Positions 1 through 8,737 of a DNA stretch of 64,000 nt are shown here, piece by piece. How positions within the stretch are numbered: position 1 is the stretch's first letter; the number at the start of each line of letters is the position of its first letter. A program made the position numbers and the translations under genes. Under the pieces are notes generated by a model that saw only the letters and a list, made by a program, of their open reading frames with translations, searched no databases and was not told where the DNA came from. This stretch comes from CAYXAA01 sp964462985 (GTDB lineage: Bacteria > Pseudomonadota > Alphaproteobacteria > Rhizobiales > Stappiaceae), in contig CAYXAA010000018.1 of assembly GCA_964462985.1 (NCBI GenBank), forward strand, positions 1 through 64,000, given 5' to 3'.

Positions 1-600
<600 letters not shown>

Positions 601-626
601 CGATCGACAACGGTCCTCGACGTCGG

Positions 627-646
627 CCGACCCGGTCCCGGGTCGG
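627..646. other. Intercistronic hairpin between frmA and fghA
   Basis: Arms CCGACCCG and CGGGTCGG pair perfectly over 8 bp around the 4-nt loop GTCC. There is no T run after it, so it may be a processing or partial termination site, or only a chance feature of GC-rich DNA. The 171 bp between the two genes holds no other feature I can support. Confidence 0.3.
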
Positions 647-771
647 GGACGCCGCAGGCGGTTTGTCGTCTGCGCCGCAACTTCCACGCCCGGTGTCCGG
701 GCGCGGGTCTGCCTTGCGGTCTCGCGCCGTCACCAACACGTCTGACGAGATCGTCCGGAAGGAACTTCGAA

Positions 772-1614
772 ATGAGCGACTTCGAGCAGGTGTCGAGCGC
801 GCTGTGCTTCGGCGGAACGCAGCTGACACTCTCCCACGACAGTGCAGTTACAGGGACGAAGATGCGGCTCAGCGTCTTTGTGCCGCCGGCGGCGAAGTCC
901 GGCCCGGTGCCGGTCGTCTACTACCTGTCGGGCCTCACCTGCACGGAGGAGAACTTTACCGTGAAGGCCGGCGCGCAGCGGATCGCCTCCGAGCTCGGGC
1001 TGATCGTCGTTGCGCCGGACACCAGCCCGCGGGGAGCGGACGTGCCGGATTCCGAGGATTACGACCTCGGACAGGGCGCCGGATTTTATGTCGACGCCGT
1101 GCGCGAGCCCTGGTCGAAGCATTTCAAGATGTATTCCTATGTCGTCGACGAGCTGCCGCGCCTGGTCGAGGCAGCGTTTCCGGTCCGGCCGGAGGCGCGT
1201 GGCATTCTCGGCCATTCGATGGGCGGCCACGGCGCGCTGACGATTGCGGCGCGAAATCCGACACGGTTCCAATCGGTCTCGGCGTTCTCGCCGATCGTCG
1301 CTCCGTCGCAGGTGCCCTGGGGTCGCAAGGCGTTCACCGCCTATCTCGGCGATGACGAGACGGCCTGGCTGGAGCATGACGCCTGCCATCTGCTGCGCGA
1401 GGGCGGTTATCCGTCGCAGATCCTCATTGACCAGGGCGCGGACGATCCGTTTCTCGAGGAGCAGCTGCAGACCCACCGGCTGATCGACGTTTTGAAGGGC
1501 AACGGCCAGTCGGCGCGGATCCGGATGCAGCCGGGCTACGATCACTCCTACTTCTTCGTGGCCACCTTCATCGAAGACCACCTGCGCCACCACGCCCGGG
1601 TGCTGGCGGAATAA
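772..1614 (+). CDS. fghA: S-formylglutathione hydrolase
   Basis: This 280-residue alpha/beta hydrolase splits S-formylglutathione into formate and glutathione, the second step of glutathione-dependent formaldehyde oxidation. The nucleophile elbow GHSMGG places the catalytic Ser at residue 149. The acid lies in the DQGADD segment at residues 220-225, and the catalytic His is His258 in GYDHSYFF. Length and the N-terminal TKMRLSVFVPP strand match the esterase D family. The start is supported by AAGGAA 8 bases upstream. It follows frmA by 171 bp on the same strand and probably shares its transcript. Confidence 0.95.
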   Translation: MSDFEQVSSALCFGGTQLTLSHDSAVTGTKMRLSVFVPPAAKSGPVPVVYYLSGLTCTEENFTVKAGAQRIASELGLIVVAPDTSPRGADVPDSEDYDLGQGAGFYVDAVREPWSKHFKMYSYVVDELPRLVEAAFPVRPEARGILGHSMGGHGALTIAARNPTRFQSVSAFSPIVAPSQVPWGRKAFTAYLGDDETAWLEHDACHLLREGGYPSQILIDQGADDPFLEEQLQTHRLIDVLKGNGQSARIRMQPGYDHSYFFVATFIEDHLRHHARVLAE

Positions 1615-1651
1615 CCGAACCCGGTCAGATCCTGAAAAGCGTCAGCGTCAG

Positions 1652-1682
1652 AACACCCGTGCCTCCTCAAGCGTCGGGTGTT
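1652..1682. terminator. Possible terminator between convergent fghA and DUF3280 gene
   Basis: Arms AACACCCG and CGGGTGTT (8 bp) flank a 15-nt loop, followed on the + strand by TTC. It sits in the 89-bp gap between two genes that end toward each other. The loop is long and the T run short, so any termination is likely weak. Confidence 0.35.
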
Positions 1683-1703
1683 TCGGCCCGTCGATCGCCG
1701 AGC

Positions 1704-2228
1704 CTACGGGCGGTCGGCGCTATCGGCGAACAGCCGCTCGCGCAAAATGAAGCGGAGGCCGTGCAGCCAGCTTTCGTCGGTGTTGCCCCGAATGCTGACC
1801 ACATCGCGGGAGCGCACGGCGCCGGTGTCGACATCATACACCGTCACGCCCAGATAAAGGATCAGCGTCGAGATCTTGCGCACGAAGGCGGTGACGGCGA
1901 GATCGGCGTCAAGCTTGGCTGCAACAGGTACGGCGCAACCGTTGCAACTTTCGAGCGCCGGCAATGCCTCCAACTCGGCTTGCGCCGGTGTCATGTCGAC
2001 GACGCGATATCCTTCCTGCGCTGCAAAGGCCTCTCGGAGGGCGCTGGTAACGCGTCGCAGGCGTTCCGTCTCGGCCGGATCGCGGCCGCGCATCTCACCC
2101 TCTAGACTGGTGTCGATCAGCTCGAAATCGAACACGGCGACCCCGACCGGCTCGGCTGCGCCGGCCAGGGGTGCAGTCAGCATTGCAAGGACGACGGCGG
2201 CGGCCCGAAGCCGGCAAAGACGACCCAT
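1704..2228 (-). CDS. DUF3280/DUF2380-family periplasmic protein of the xox cluster
   Basis: A 174-residue protein of unknown function with an N-terminal signal peptide (about residues 1-25, ending AGAAEP). The rest matches the DUF3280 pattern I know from methanol-oxidation clusters: the opening strand VAVFDFELIDTSLEG, the ESCNGCAVPVAAKLDADLAVTA core with a C-x2-C pair, and a C-terminal RGNTDESWLHGLRFIL segment. The ATG at 2228 overlaps the stop of the SoxYZ-like gene by one base; a GTG one codon earlier is the alternative. It is the last gene of the leftward xox series. Its location suggests a role near quinoprotein dehydrogenases, but the activity is unknown. Confidence 0.75.
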   Translation of the reverse strand: MGRLCRLRAAAVVLAMLTAPLAGAAEPVGVAVFDFELIDTSLEGEMRGRDPAETERLRRVTSALREAFAAQEGYRVVDMTPAQAELEALPALESCNGCAVPVAAKLDADLAVTAFVRKISTLILYLGVTVYDVDTGAVRSRDVVSIRGNTDESWLHGLRFILRERLFADSADRP

Positions 2229-3073
2229 CACGAGCCGGGTACCAGCTCGATCGGCCAGCTCTGCTCGAAGCTGCGATCGTCGGAATCCGTAACCCGTGCC
2301 TGGAGCATTCCGGCACCTTCGGGCTTGACGAAGAAGCGGACGCTCGGGTTCTCGCTGAGCGAGATGTCTCCCTCGAACCTGAGTACGGGGCGCCCGTCAA
2401 GCGAAAGCTCCATCGTCCGCACGTAGTGACTCGGGATCCAGAGCTGGGTGAGCTGGTCGATCTGCATGCCGCTGTAGTTGGGATGGCTGATCATGAACTG
2501 TGCCTCCGCCGGCTTGCCGGCGTGCCAGGGGCCGATCTGTCTGAAGCGCATCTGGCCGAGGCGGGACATCGCCAGGTCGTGGTCCTTGCTTGCCGGCGCG
2601 GAACAGCCGCCCGATGCCTTGACGAACTTCGAGGCCATGTAGAGCGCGCCGTCGTTCGTCTCGGCAATGGCGCGGATCGTGGTGTAGGCGTTGACCCGCA
2701 CCCGGGTCGACAGACTGGCGAGACCGTTGTCTGGCGAAAGGTGGAACGTTCCCACCACCGGTGCAGGATTTTCGTCCACCACCAGCGTGATGGCGCGGAT
2801 GTAGCGCTCCGGCGTCTGCTCGAATGCGGCCTCGACTGTGACCGGCACGGTCGCCGCATCGAGCGCGCGGTCCGGAGCATCCAGTGCAACAACGCCCGCG
2901 CCGTCCGCGATCGAACGGTCGCTGCCGTAAAGCGATTCGCGGATGTCCGCCCAAGCCTCATCACCGGCCGGCGCGGGCGATGACAGCGTCAGCAGAACCG
3001 TGGCTGCAACAGCAATCAAGGCAGCCGCGGGCAACCGGTCAATGCGCAGGGAAGCTGCAGATCCCGTCATCAT
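2228..3073 (-). CDS. Quinoprotein dehydrogenase-associated SoxYZ-like carrier
   Basis: A 281-residue secreted protein that fuses a SoxY-like N-terminal half to a SoxZ-like C-terminal half, the architecture of the 'quinoprotein dehydrogenase-associated SoxYZ-like carrier' family (TIGR04557). A hydrophobic leader covers about residues 10-35. The KASGGCSAPAS segment with Cys157 is the conserved cysteine patch. The C-terminal half has the SoxZ-like sandwich strands. The ATG at 3073 has GGAG six bases upstream and overlaps the stop of the metallohydrolase gene; GTG at 3079 would fall inside that Shine-Dalgarno. Its job in methanol oxidation is not established; it may carry a sulfur or thiol group in a relay with the neighbouring metallohydrolase. 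Confidence 0.88.
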   Translation of the reverse strand: MMTGSAASLRIDRLPAAALIAVAATVLLTLSSPAPAGDEAWADIRESLYGSDRSIADGAGVVALDAPDRALDAATVPVTVEAAFEQTPERYIRAITLVVDENPAPVVGTFHLSPDNGLASLSTRVRVNAYTTIRAIAETNDGALYMASKFVKASGGCSAPASKDHDLAMSRLGQMRFRQIGPWHAGKPAEAQFMISHPNYSGMQIDQLTQLWIPSHYVRTMELSLDGRPVLRFEGDISLSENPSVRFFVKPEGAGMLQARVTDSDDRSFEQSWPIELVPGS

Positions 3074-4080
3074 TCCCACTCCAGTTCGGTATAAGCCGCG
3101 ACGACATTGCGGCCGTGGTTGCCGTCGTGCAGCGACCAGTCATCGCGGCCAAGGTCTCCAAGCCTGTTGACGGTGTCCTGGAGATCGAGGCCGTCGCGGA
3201 TTGCCTGGCGGACGCCGTCGCGCAGGGCCGTCAGGTACAGTCGCTCGGCACGGACGGCGGCGCGCCCGTCGCTCACCGGGCCGTGCCCGGGAACGACGGT
3301 CCTGACCTTCGGGACGAGAAGACGCTCCAACTCGGCGAGCCATCCGGTGAGGCTGCCGTCCAGGGTCGGCAAGCGCCCGGCGAACACAAGATCCGCCGCC
3401 CAGAGCAGTCCGGCCGTCTCGTCGAATACGCTAAGATCATTGTCGGTATGGGCCGGCGGATGGGCGGTCAGCACGAGGGGACGGTTGCCGAGATCGATCC
3501 GCAGCTGCTGCTGCACGAGGGTTTCGGGCGGACGGATCCGCACGCGGCTCGCTTCTTCGGGTGCGAACTCGGCGAGGCGGTCGAGATAGGAGGGAGCGCG
3601 TTCGGCGAGGGCCCGCGGCAGGCTGCGATGGCCGACATGCAGCGCGCCAAGATCGGCAAAGGCGGCGTGGCCGAAGCAGTGGTCGAGATGGACGTGGGTC
3701 GAGATGACGTGGCTGATCGGCCGATCGGTGACGGTGCGGACGGCCTTCAGCAGGGCCGCGCCCTGCTCGACTGTGGTGCCGGTGTCGATCACGGCAACGC
3801 TGCGGTCACCGACGATGAAGCCGATATTGGCGATGGCGCCGCCATTCGCGGCGGACATTTCCTCCTGTACGCCGTGGCGCACGAAGACGCCGTCCGCAAC
3901 GGCGACGAAGGGCGGGTCGGTTTGGGCTGCAAGGCAGGAGGCCGAGCGTGGCGCGACGGCCGTTGCCACCGTCCCGGCGACTGCGGCGAGCAGGCGGCGC
4001 CGAGAGAGGGACCAAGTCGCCGGCGGACCAGTGACGGCCGGCGCGGCCGTTCTCAGGTGCTTTCGCCAGCCCGGGCACAT
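3070..4080 (-). CDS. Quinoprotein relay system zinc metallohydrolase (MBL fold)
   Basis: A 336-residue metallo-beta-lactamase-fold protein like SoxH and the 'quinoprotein relay system zinc metallohydrolase 2' family. The metal motif is H129-V-H131-L-D133-H134 in STHVHLDHCFGH, with a later HPPAHTDND segment and GHGPVSDG. A leader with SRRRLLAAV (about residues 26-34) looks like a twin-arginine signal, so it acts in the periplasm. I chose the ATG at 4080 because GAGG lies about 8 bases upstream; ATG 4086 is also possible. The start lies inside the 3' end of the small gene at 4053-4250. The order metallohydrolase then SoxYZ-like carrier is the usual one beside PQQ alcohol dehydrogenases. Confidence 0.88.
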   Translation of the reverse strand: MCPGWRKHLRTAAPAVTGPPATWSLSRRRLLAAVAGTVATAVAPRSASCLAAQTDPPFVAVADGVFVRHGVQEEMSAANGGAIANIGFIVGDRSVAVIDTGTTVEQGAALLKAVRTVTDRPISHVISTHVHLDHCFGHAAFADLGALHVGHRSLPRALAERAPSYLDRLAEFAPEEASRVRIRPPETLVQQQLRIDLGNRPLVLTAHPPAHTDNDLSVFDETAGLLWAADLVFAGRLPTLDGSLTGWLAELERLLVPKVRTVVPGHGPVSDGRAAVRAERLYLTALRDGVRQAIRDGLDLQDTVNRLGDLGRDDWSLHDGNHGRNVVAAYTELEWE

Positions 4081-4250
4081 GTCCATTTCCTCACCTGCCA
4101 GCCTTTGCGTTCCATGTTCCAGCGGGTGACCGATGCAGGCGCCGCGTGCGCGCACTGGCGCAGGTCGTCATAAAGGGGCGAGCGCAGCTCGAAGGTCCGG
4201 CAGTCGGCCGGATGGGCGAGCAGGCAGGCGATCACGAAAACCTCGTACAT
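4053..4250 (-). CDS. Small protein of methanol-oxidation clusters (65 aa)
   Basis: A short frame of 65 codons with an ATG preceded by GAGGAGCGC. It begins MYEVFVIACLLAHPADCR and ends WQVRKWTCARAGEST, with Cys at residues 9, 17, 33 and 58. I have seen similar short proteins, with a paired-Cys N-terminus and a W-x-R-x-W-x-C ending, upstream of the metallohydrolase in xox clusters, but I know no function. The gene overlaps the metallohydrolase by 28 bp, which suggests coupled translation. No clear signal peptide, although the first ten residues are hydrophobic. The 95 bp upstream, to the end of xoxJ, hold nothing else. Confidence 0.65.
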   Translation of the reverse strand: MYEVFVIACLLAHPADCRTFELRSPLYDDLRQCAHAAPASVTRWNMERKGWQVRKWTCARAGEST

Positions 4251-4345
4251 GCGCTCCTCGTCGTGTTCTGGCGCTTCAAGGGCGATCGGTTTGTGCGCAT
4301 TCGGCCGGGTCCCGGCCGGGTGTCAGCCGATCGACAGCAGGCGGC

Positions 4346-5695
4346 TCACGGCCGCCACGGCTCGACGGTCGCCGTTTCGAGTCCGGCCTTCTTCCAGGCC
4401 GTGACGCCGCCGGGGAACCACACGACGTTCTTGAAGCCGTGGGCACGCGCGCGCTTGGCCGCGTTCCAGGACATCCAGCAGTCAGGCTCGCAGAAGAAGA
4501 CCAGCGTGCGGTCCTTATCGGGGCCGGCGAGCTCCTCCAGCTTGGCTTCGAATGCGGCCTCGTCCTTCTCGCTCAGGCGGCCAAATCCCATGTTGGCGAG
4601 CCAGGTCGCACCGGCAATGGTCTCACGAGTCGGCTCCCGCCAGAGGGCGTCGGCCGGCCGATTGTCCGGCATCGGCGGGGCCTGCATGACGTCGATCAGG
4701 ACCACATCGTCGTGATCGACGAGGGCCTGCACCTCCTCGAGATCGGCCGTACGAGCCTCCTTCAGGCCCTTGGGCACCGGGGACCGGTAGTTGGTCATCC
4801 GATAGCCTTCGGGCTCGGGCACGTCACCGGCAGCCGCCGCGGCGATGGCCTGCGGGCTGATCAGTTCGCCTTTCGCGTCCAGAAGAGGCACACCATAGTC
4901 GAGCAGGATCGCCTCGATCTCCGCCTTGTGGTTCTTGAGGATATCGTTGAGGCGATGCTTCCACTCGGGTTCGTTGTAGCGGATGCCCATGGAGATGCGG
5001 AAATCGGTGCGTTCGGTGCCGCGGCCGCTCTTGAGCGGACGAACGACCAGCGACGGGTCGATCTGCTTTGCCCAATAGCCGCCGAGCGGGCCCCAGGTCA
5101 GCGCCACATCGATCTCGCCGCTCGCCAGGTCAGCGACCATGTCTCGCGCCGGCTTTTCAAGGCGGGTGTCGACGACCAGCTTGTAGCTCCTGGCGTTTCG
5201 CAAAAGACCCCGGTGCGCCAGCATGGTCGCGGCCGGCGTGCCGACCTGCGCCCCGATCCGCAGCGTCTTCAGCAGCGGATCGTCGAGATCGGCGCTGGTC
5301 AGGGGCACATCGGCGCGATGGATGAGAACATAGCCCGAGCGGTAATAGGGGTTGGTGTTCTGCATCAACTCGTTGGTCGTTGCGACGCCGATGATGAGGT
5401 CGCACCGTCGGGTGCCGAGGGTGCTGCGGACAAAGCCGACGGTCTGCGGGAACCAGGTGTAGGCCAGCGGAACGCCGAGGTCCTCGGCGATCAGCTCCGC
5501 GATCTTGTTCTCGAAGCCCTCGCCGCGGTCATTGGAGTAGGGGAGGTTGTTCGGGTCGGCGCAGACCCGCAGTACCGTGCGGTCGTTGATTTCGCTCGTG
5601 GCCGCCTGAGCCGGCACCGCCGGCTGGCTCGCCATCGCCAGGGCGAGCAGGACCAGGCAGGAGCCGGTAAGCCTCGAGCGAAACCAGAAGGTCAT
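4346..5695 (-). CDS. xoxJ: XoxJ-type binding protein fused to a CXXCW rhodanese-like domain
   Basis: At 449 residues it is much longer than the usual XoxJ/MxaJ (about 280). Residues 1-32 are a signal peptide. Residues about 38-285 are the solute-binding-type domain (TVLRVCADPNNLPYSN, CDLIIGVATTNEL, DVALTWGPLGGYWA) of the 'quinoprotein dehydrogenase-associated putative ABC transporter substrate-binding protein' family, thought to help XoxF maturation or activation. Residues about 300-449 match the PQQ-dependent catabolism-associated CXXCW protein (TIGR03865), with C402-x2-C405-W406 in FFCEPDCWMSWNAAKRA. ATG 5695 has a good Shine-Dalgarno and overlaps the xoxG stop as ATGA. The two domains are separate genes in the clusters I know. 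No internal stop or frame break is visible. Confidence 0.88.
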   Translation of the reverse strand: MTFWFRSRLTGSCLVLLALAMASQPAVPAQAATSEINDRTVLRVCADPNNLPYSNDRGEGFENKIAELIAEDLGVPLAYTWFPQTVGFVRSTLGTRRCDLIIGVATTNELMQNTNPYYRSGYVLIHRADVPLTSADLDDPLLKTLRIGAQVGTPAATMLAHRGLLRNARSYKLVVDTRLEKPARDMVADLASGEIDVALTWGPLGGYWAKQIDPSLVVRPLKSGRGTERTDFRISMGIRYNEPEWKHRLNDILKNHKAEIEAILLDYGVPLLDAKGELISPQAIAAAAAGDVPEPEGYRMTNYRSPVPKGLKEARTADLEEVQALVDHDDVVLIDVMQAPPMPDNRPADALWREPTRETIAGATWLANMGFGRLSEKDEAAFEAKLEELAGPDKDRTLVFFCEPDCWMSWNAAKRARAHGFKNVVWFPGGVTAWKKAGLETATVEPWRP

Positions 5696-6174
5696 CCTTG
5701 GCTTTCCTTCCAATCCTTGAAGACCGGATCATCGTCCGCCGGCAAACGGTTCGGACGACCGCGACCGACCGCATCGTCGGCACGGGCCTTCAGGTAGGCG
5801 TATATATGGTCGATATAGAGCATGACATCGGCGTTTTCGCCGAAGCTCGGCATGACTGAGTCCTCTCCACCGGCTGTCTTGGCCTGACGGCCGTTGGTGA
5901 CGACATCGAGGAAGTCAGAATAGCTCATCGTCTTCAACGAGTCTCTCAGCGCCGGGCCGAAGGTGCTGCCGAGCGCGTCCGGGCCGTGGCAGACGTGGCA
6001 CGTGTTGTGATAGCGGCGGAAGCCGTTATAGGTGCCGTAGTCGACCTTGCCGTCCTCGACGATGTAGGGCTTGCTTTCCCAATCGTCTTCCTGGGCGTGC
6101 ACCGATCCTGTGAACGATGCCGATATCATCAGGGTTCCAAGGATACAGGTCGCGGCCGTGCTTGCAAAACGCAT
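5692..6174 (-). CDS. xoxG: c-type cytochrome, electron acceptor of XoxF
   Basis: A 160-residue periplasmic monohaem cytochrome c. Residues 1-27 form a signal peptide (cut after VHAQ). The haem site is C59-H-V-C62-H63, and the distal Met is likely in SVMPSFGEN. The segment YGTYNGFRRYHNTCHVCHGPD is characteristic of methanol-metabolism cytochromes. It should take electrons from the PQQ of XoxF and pass them toward the respiratory chain. GGGAGA upstream supports the start. It lies 192 bp downstream of xoxF on the same strand and overlaps xoxJ by four bases. Confidence 0.9.
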   Translation of the reverse strand: MRFASTAATCILGTLMISASFTGSVHAQEDDWESKPYIVEDGKVDYGTYNGFRRYHNTCHVCHGPDALGSTFGPALRDSLKTMSYSDFLDVVTNGRQAKTAGGEDSVMPSFGENADVMLYIDHIYAYLKARADDAVGRGRPNRLPADDDPVFKDWKESQG

Positions 6175-6304
6175 ACAGTTTCTCCCGGGGCACGTGTTCA
6201 GTCGGCCTCGTCGCTATGGTTGTGGTTCGGGGCCGAGGAACCGTCGAGGATTGGGCTCCGCCGCTGCAACGGTCTTGGTTGGAGCCTTTGGACGGTCAGC
6301 CGAA

Positions 6305-6332
6305 CTGCGGCCCGGCTGGGGCCGGGCCGCAG
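6305..6332 (-). terminator. Strong hairpin downstream of xoxF
   Basis: A perfect 12-bp stem (CTGCGGCCCGGC with GCCGGGCCGCAG) around a TGGG loop, 34 bp beyond the xoxF stop. There is no T tract after it in the leftward direction, so it is more likely an attenuating or mRNA-stabilising structure that lets xoxF be made in excess over xoxG and later genes than a full stop. Confidence 0.55.
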
Positions 6333-6366
6333 GCGGTCCGAGACTTTGGATCGACGCGAACGATCC

Positions 6367-8169
6367 TCAGTTGCTCGGGAGGGCGAACACGGTGAGCTGG
6401 CCACCGAGGTTCGTGTAGTTGTGGAGCGACTCGTAGGCGCCCACCGCACCGAGGCCGTCGGTGCCTTCTGTCAGGCCCGCGGCAAGACCGATGCCGGCCC
6501 AGCCACCGATGCCGGAGAGCACGGCGATGTACTGCTTGCCGTTGTGCTCATAGGTGTTGACGTTGCCGATGATGCCGGACGGCGTCTTGAACTTGAACAG
6601 CTCCTCGCCAGACTCCGCGTCGATCGCCTTCAGGTAGCCCTCGAGCGTGCCGTAGAACACCACGTCGCCTGCCGTTGCCAGAGCGCCCGACCAGACGGAG
6701 AACGGCTCGGGGAGCGACCAGACGATCTTGCCCTCCTTGGCATCCCAGGCGATGAAGTTGCCGAGGCCGCCGTGGCTGTCAGGCGCGGGATACATCGACA
6801 GGGTGGCGCCGACATAGGGCTGACCGGCGGTGTAGGACACCTGGAACGGCTCGTAGTCCATGCAGACGTGGTTGGTCGGGATGTAGAACAGCCCGGTCTT
6901 CGGCGAATAGGCCGAAGGCTGCTGGTCCTTGGTTCCGAGCGCCGCCGGGCAGATGCCGGTGGAGTTCACGTCCTCACCGTTCTGGTGGGTCGAGTACTGT
7001 GCCACGACCTCGGGCCGGCCGGTTTCCATGTCGACCTTGGTCGCCCAGTTGACCGCCGGATCGTACTTTTCGGCGACCAGCAACTCGCCGGTCTCGCGGT
7101 CGAGCGTGTAGGCAAAGCCGTTGCGGTCCGGATGCACCAGCGTCTTGCGCATTTGGCCGTCGATTTCGAGGTCGACCAGGATCATCTCGTTGACACCGTC
7201 ATAGTCCCACTCGTCGTGGGGCGTCATCTGATAGACCCACTTGGCCACGCCGGTGTCGAGATCACGCGCGAAGATCGTCATCGACCAGCGATTGTCGCCG
7301 GGGCGCTGCACCGGATTCCAGGTGCCCGGGTTGCCCGAGCCGTAATAAACGAGGTTGAGCTCGGGATCATAGGAGAACCAGCCCCAGGTGGCGCCGCCGC
7401 CGATCTTCCACTGGTCACCTTCCCAGGTGGCGGTGCCGGAGTCTTTGCCGACCGGCTCGCCGAGATGGGTGGTCTTCTCCGGATCGAGCAGCGTCATGTC
7501 GTCCGGGCCGCTCGTGTAGGCACGCCAGGCGAGGGAGCCGTCGGCCATGTTGTAGGCAGTTACATGGCCCTGAATGCCGAACTCACCGCCGGAAATGCCG
7601 ATCAGCACCTTGTCGCCGGCCACCAACGGAGCAGACGTGCCGCTCTCGCCCTTGGCGGGATCGCCGTTCTTGACCGACCATTTCACCTCACCGGTCTTGG
7701 CATCGAGCGCAACCAGGGTGGTGTCGGCCTGATGCAGGAAGATCATTCCGTTGCCGTAGGCGACGCCGCGGTTCACTGTGTCGCAGCACATCACCGGAAT
7801 GACGTCCGGATTTTGCTTCGGCTCGTATTTCCAGATGATGCGGCCGTCTTCGTTGAGATCGAGGGCGAAGACCTTGTTCGGGAACGGCGTGTGGATGTAC
7901 ATCACGTCGCCGATCACCAGCGGGCCACCTTCGTGTCCGCGCAGGACGCCTGTCGAGAACGTCCAGGCCACCTGCAGATCGCCGACGTTGTCCTTGTTGA
8001 TCTGATCCAGGGTGCTGTAGCGGGTCGACGCGTAATCACCGAGCGGCATTACCCAGTCTTTCGCGTTCTTCTGCATTTCGAGCAGTTCGTCGTTCGCGAG
8101 GCCGACCGTCGGTGCGGCGCCGGCTACGGCAACCAGAGCGCTGGCCGCCAAGAGTCTGAATCTCCGCAT
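6367..8169 (-). CDS. xoxF: Lanthanide-dependent PQQ methanol dehydrogenase
   Basis: A 600-residue quinoprotein of the eight-bladed propeller type, with a signal peptide (residues 1-25, cut after GLAN). It oxidises methanol, and possibly formaldehyde, in the periplasm with PQQ and passes electrons to XoxG. The vicinal disulfide over PQQ is C128-C129 in VMCCDTVNRG. D322-Y-D324 in EWDYDGVNE is decisive: the first Asp is catalytic and the second, two residues on, is the lanthanide ligand that replaces Ala in calcium-type MxaF. I chose ATG 8169, with AGGGGAC upstream, because it places the leader correctly. No mxaF, mxaI or PQQ synthesis genes occur in the window. Confidence 0.96.
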   Translation of the reverse strand: MRRFRLLAASALVAVAGAAPTVGLANDELLEMQKNAKDWVMPLGDYASTRYSTLDQINKDNVGDLQVAWTFSTGVLRGHEGGPLVIGDVMYIHTPFPNKVFALDLNEDGRIIWKYEPKQNPDVIPVMCCDTVNRGVAYGNGMIFLHQADTTLVALDAKTGEVKWSVKNGDPAKGESGTSAPLVAGDKVLIGISGGEFGIQGHVTAYNMADGSLAWRAYTSGPDDMTLLDPEKTTHLGEPVGKDSGTATWEGDQWKIGGGATWGWFSYDPELNLVYYGSGNPGTWNPVQRPGDNRWSMTIFARDLDTGVAKWVYQMTPHDEWDYDGVNEMILVDLEIDGQMRKTLVHPDRNGFAYTLDRETGELLVAEKYDPAVNWATKVDMETGRPEVVAQYSTHQNGEDVNSTGICPAALGTKDQQPSAYSPKTGLFYIPTNHVCMDYEPFQVSYTAGQPYVGATLSMYPAPDSHGGLGNFIAWDAKEGKIVWSLPEPFSVWSGALATAGDVVFYGTLEGYLKAIDAESGEELFKFKTPSGIIGNVNTYEHNGKQYIAVLSGIGGWAGIGLAAGLTEGTDGLGAVGAYESLHNYTNLGGQLTVFALPSN

Positions 8170-8737
8170 TTCCGTCCCCTGAAGAGTTTGTTGCTTCGAA
8201 ATCGCACCGGGAACTCGCACCAAACAAAAAGAAACGCAGAATTCGCGGAATCGAGCCACGGTGCAGGTTACTTTCGGAATCTGGAATCCCCCCCGAAAGT
8301 TGTCGATAGAACCATAGTACTGACTTATCCGGATGGGCGCGGCGATCCCGCAAAGGTGGTAAATTGCCGGATTATTCAGCCGGATACGATCGGCCTTCGC
8401 GGCGGAGCGGCAAGGCGGATGCGGCCGGCCCTGCCGATCCCTGGCAAGGGACGGTTGGTGTCATTTGAATGGGAAAGCGCGGGATGCCGCCAAAGTACCT
8501 AAGTACTATTGCTGCAGGCGGCTGCGTCGGTACCCTTTTCCGTACCCTTCCGGGTTCTTGAAAGAAGGAAGGGCGGCATAGGCCAGTTCGATTGCGTATC
8601 GCAAACGCGAGTGCATCGCCGAATCCTGTCCCATGGTGCTTGGGGCAATGGCTTATCTTTGGGTCGACGAGCATTACTCGCGGTTGTCCATGCCTTTGCT
8701 TTCGCCTGCAATCACCAGAACGCATTTGGGAGGAGTC
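8170..8737. other. Divergent intergenic region between xoxF and the GFA gene
   Basis: 568 bp with no gene I can support. The xoxF-proximal part holds an A/T-rich leader and the inverted repeat at 8270-8300. Further right are two GCCGGAT copies near 8370-8390 and a short palindrome AGTACCTAAGTACT (8494-8507). Open frames crossing here on either strand have no ribosome site or family resemblance. Confidence 0.6.
8270..8300. promoter_or_regulatory. Perfect inverted repeat upstream of xoxF, candidate operator
   Basis: ACTTTCGG (8270-8277) and CCGAAAGT (8293-8300) form a perfect 8-bp dyad with a 15-bp spacer, about 100-130 bp before the xoxF ATG. The spacing would put half-sites roughly two helical turns apart, as for a dimeric response regulator. 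No matching regulator gene is in the window. Confidence 0.45.

Noticed and set aside
5986..8502. Long + strand open frame opposite xoxF and xoxG
   Set aside because: Antisense shadow of certain genes; no motif, and it runs through the xoxF promoter region.
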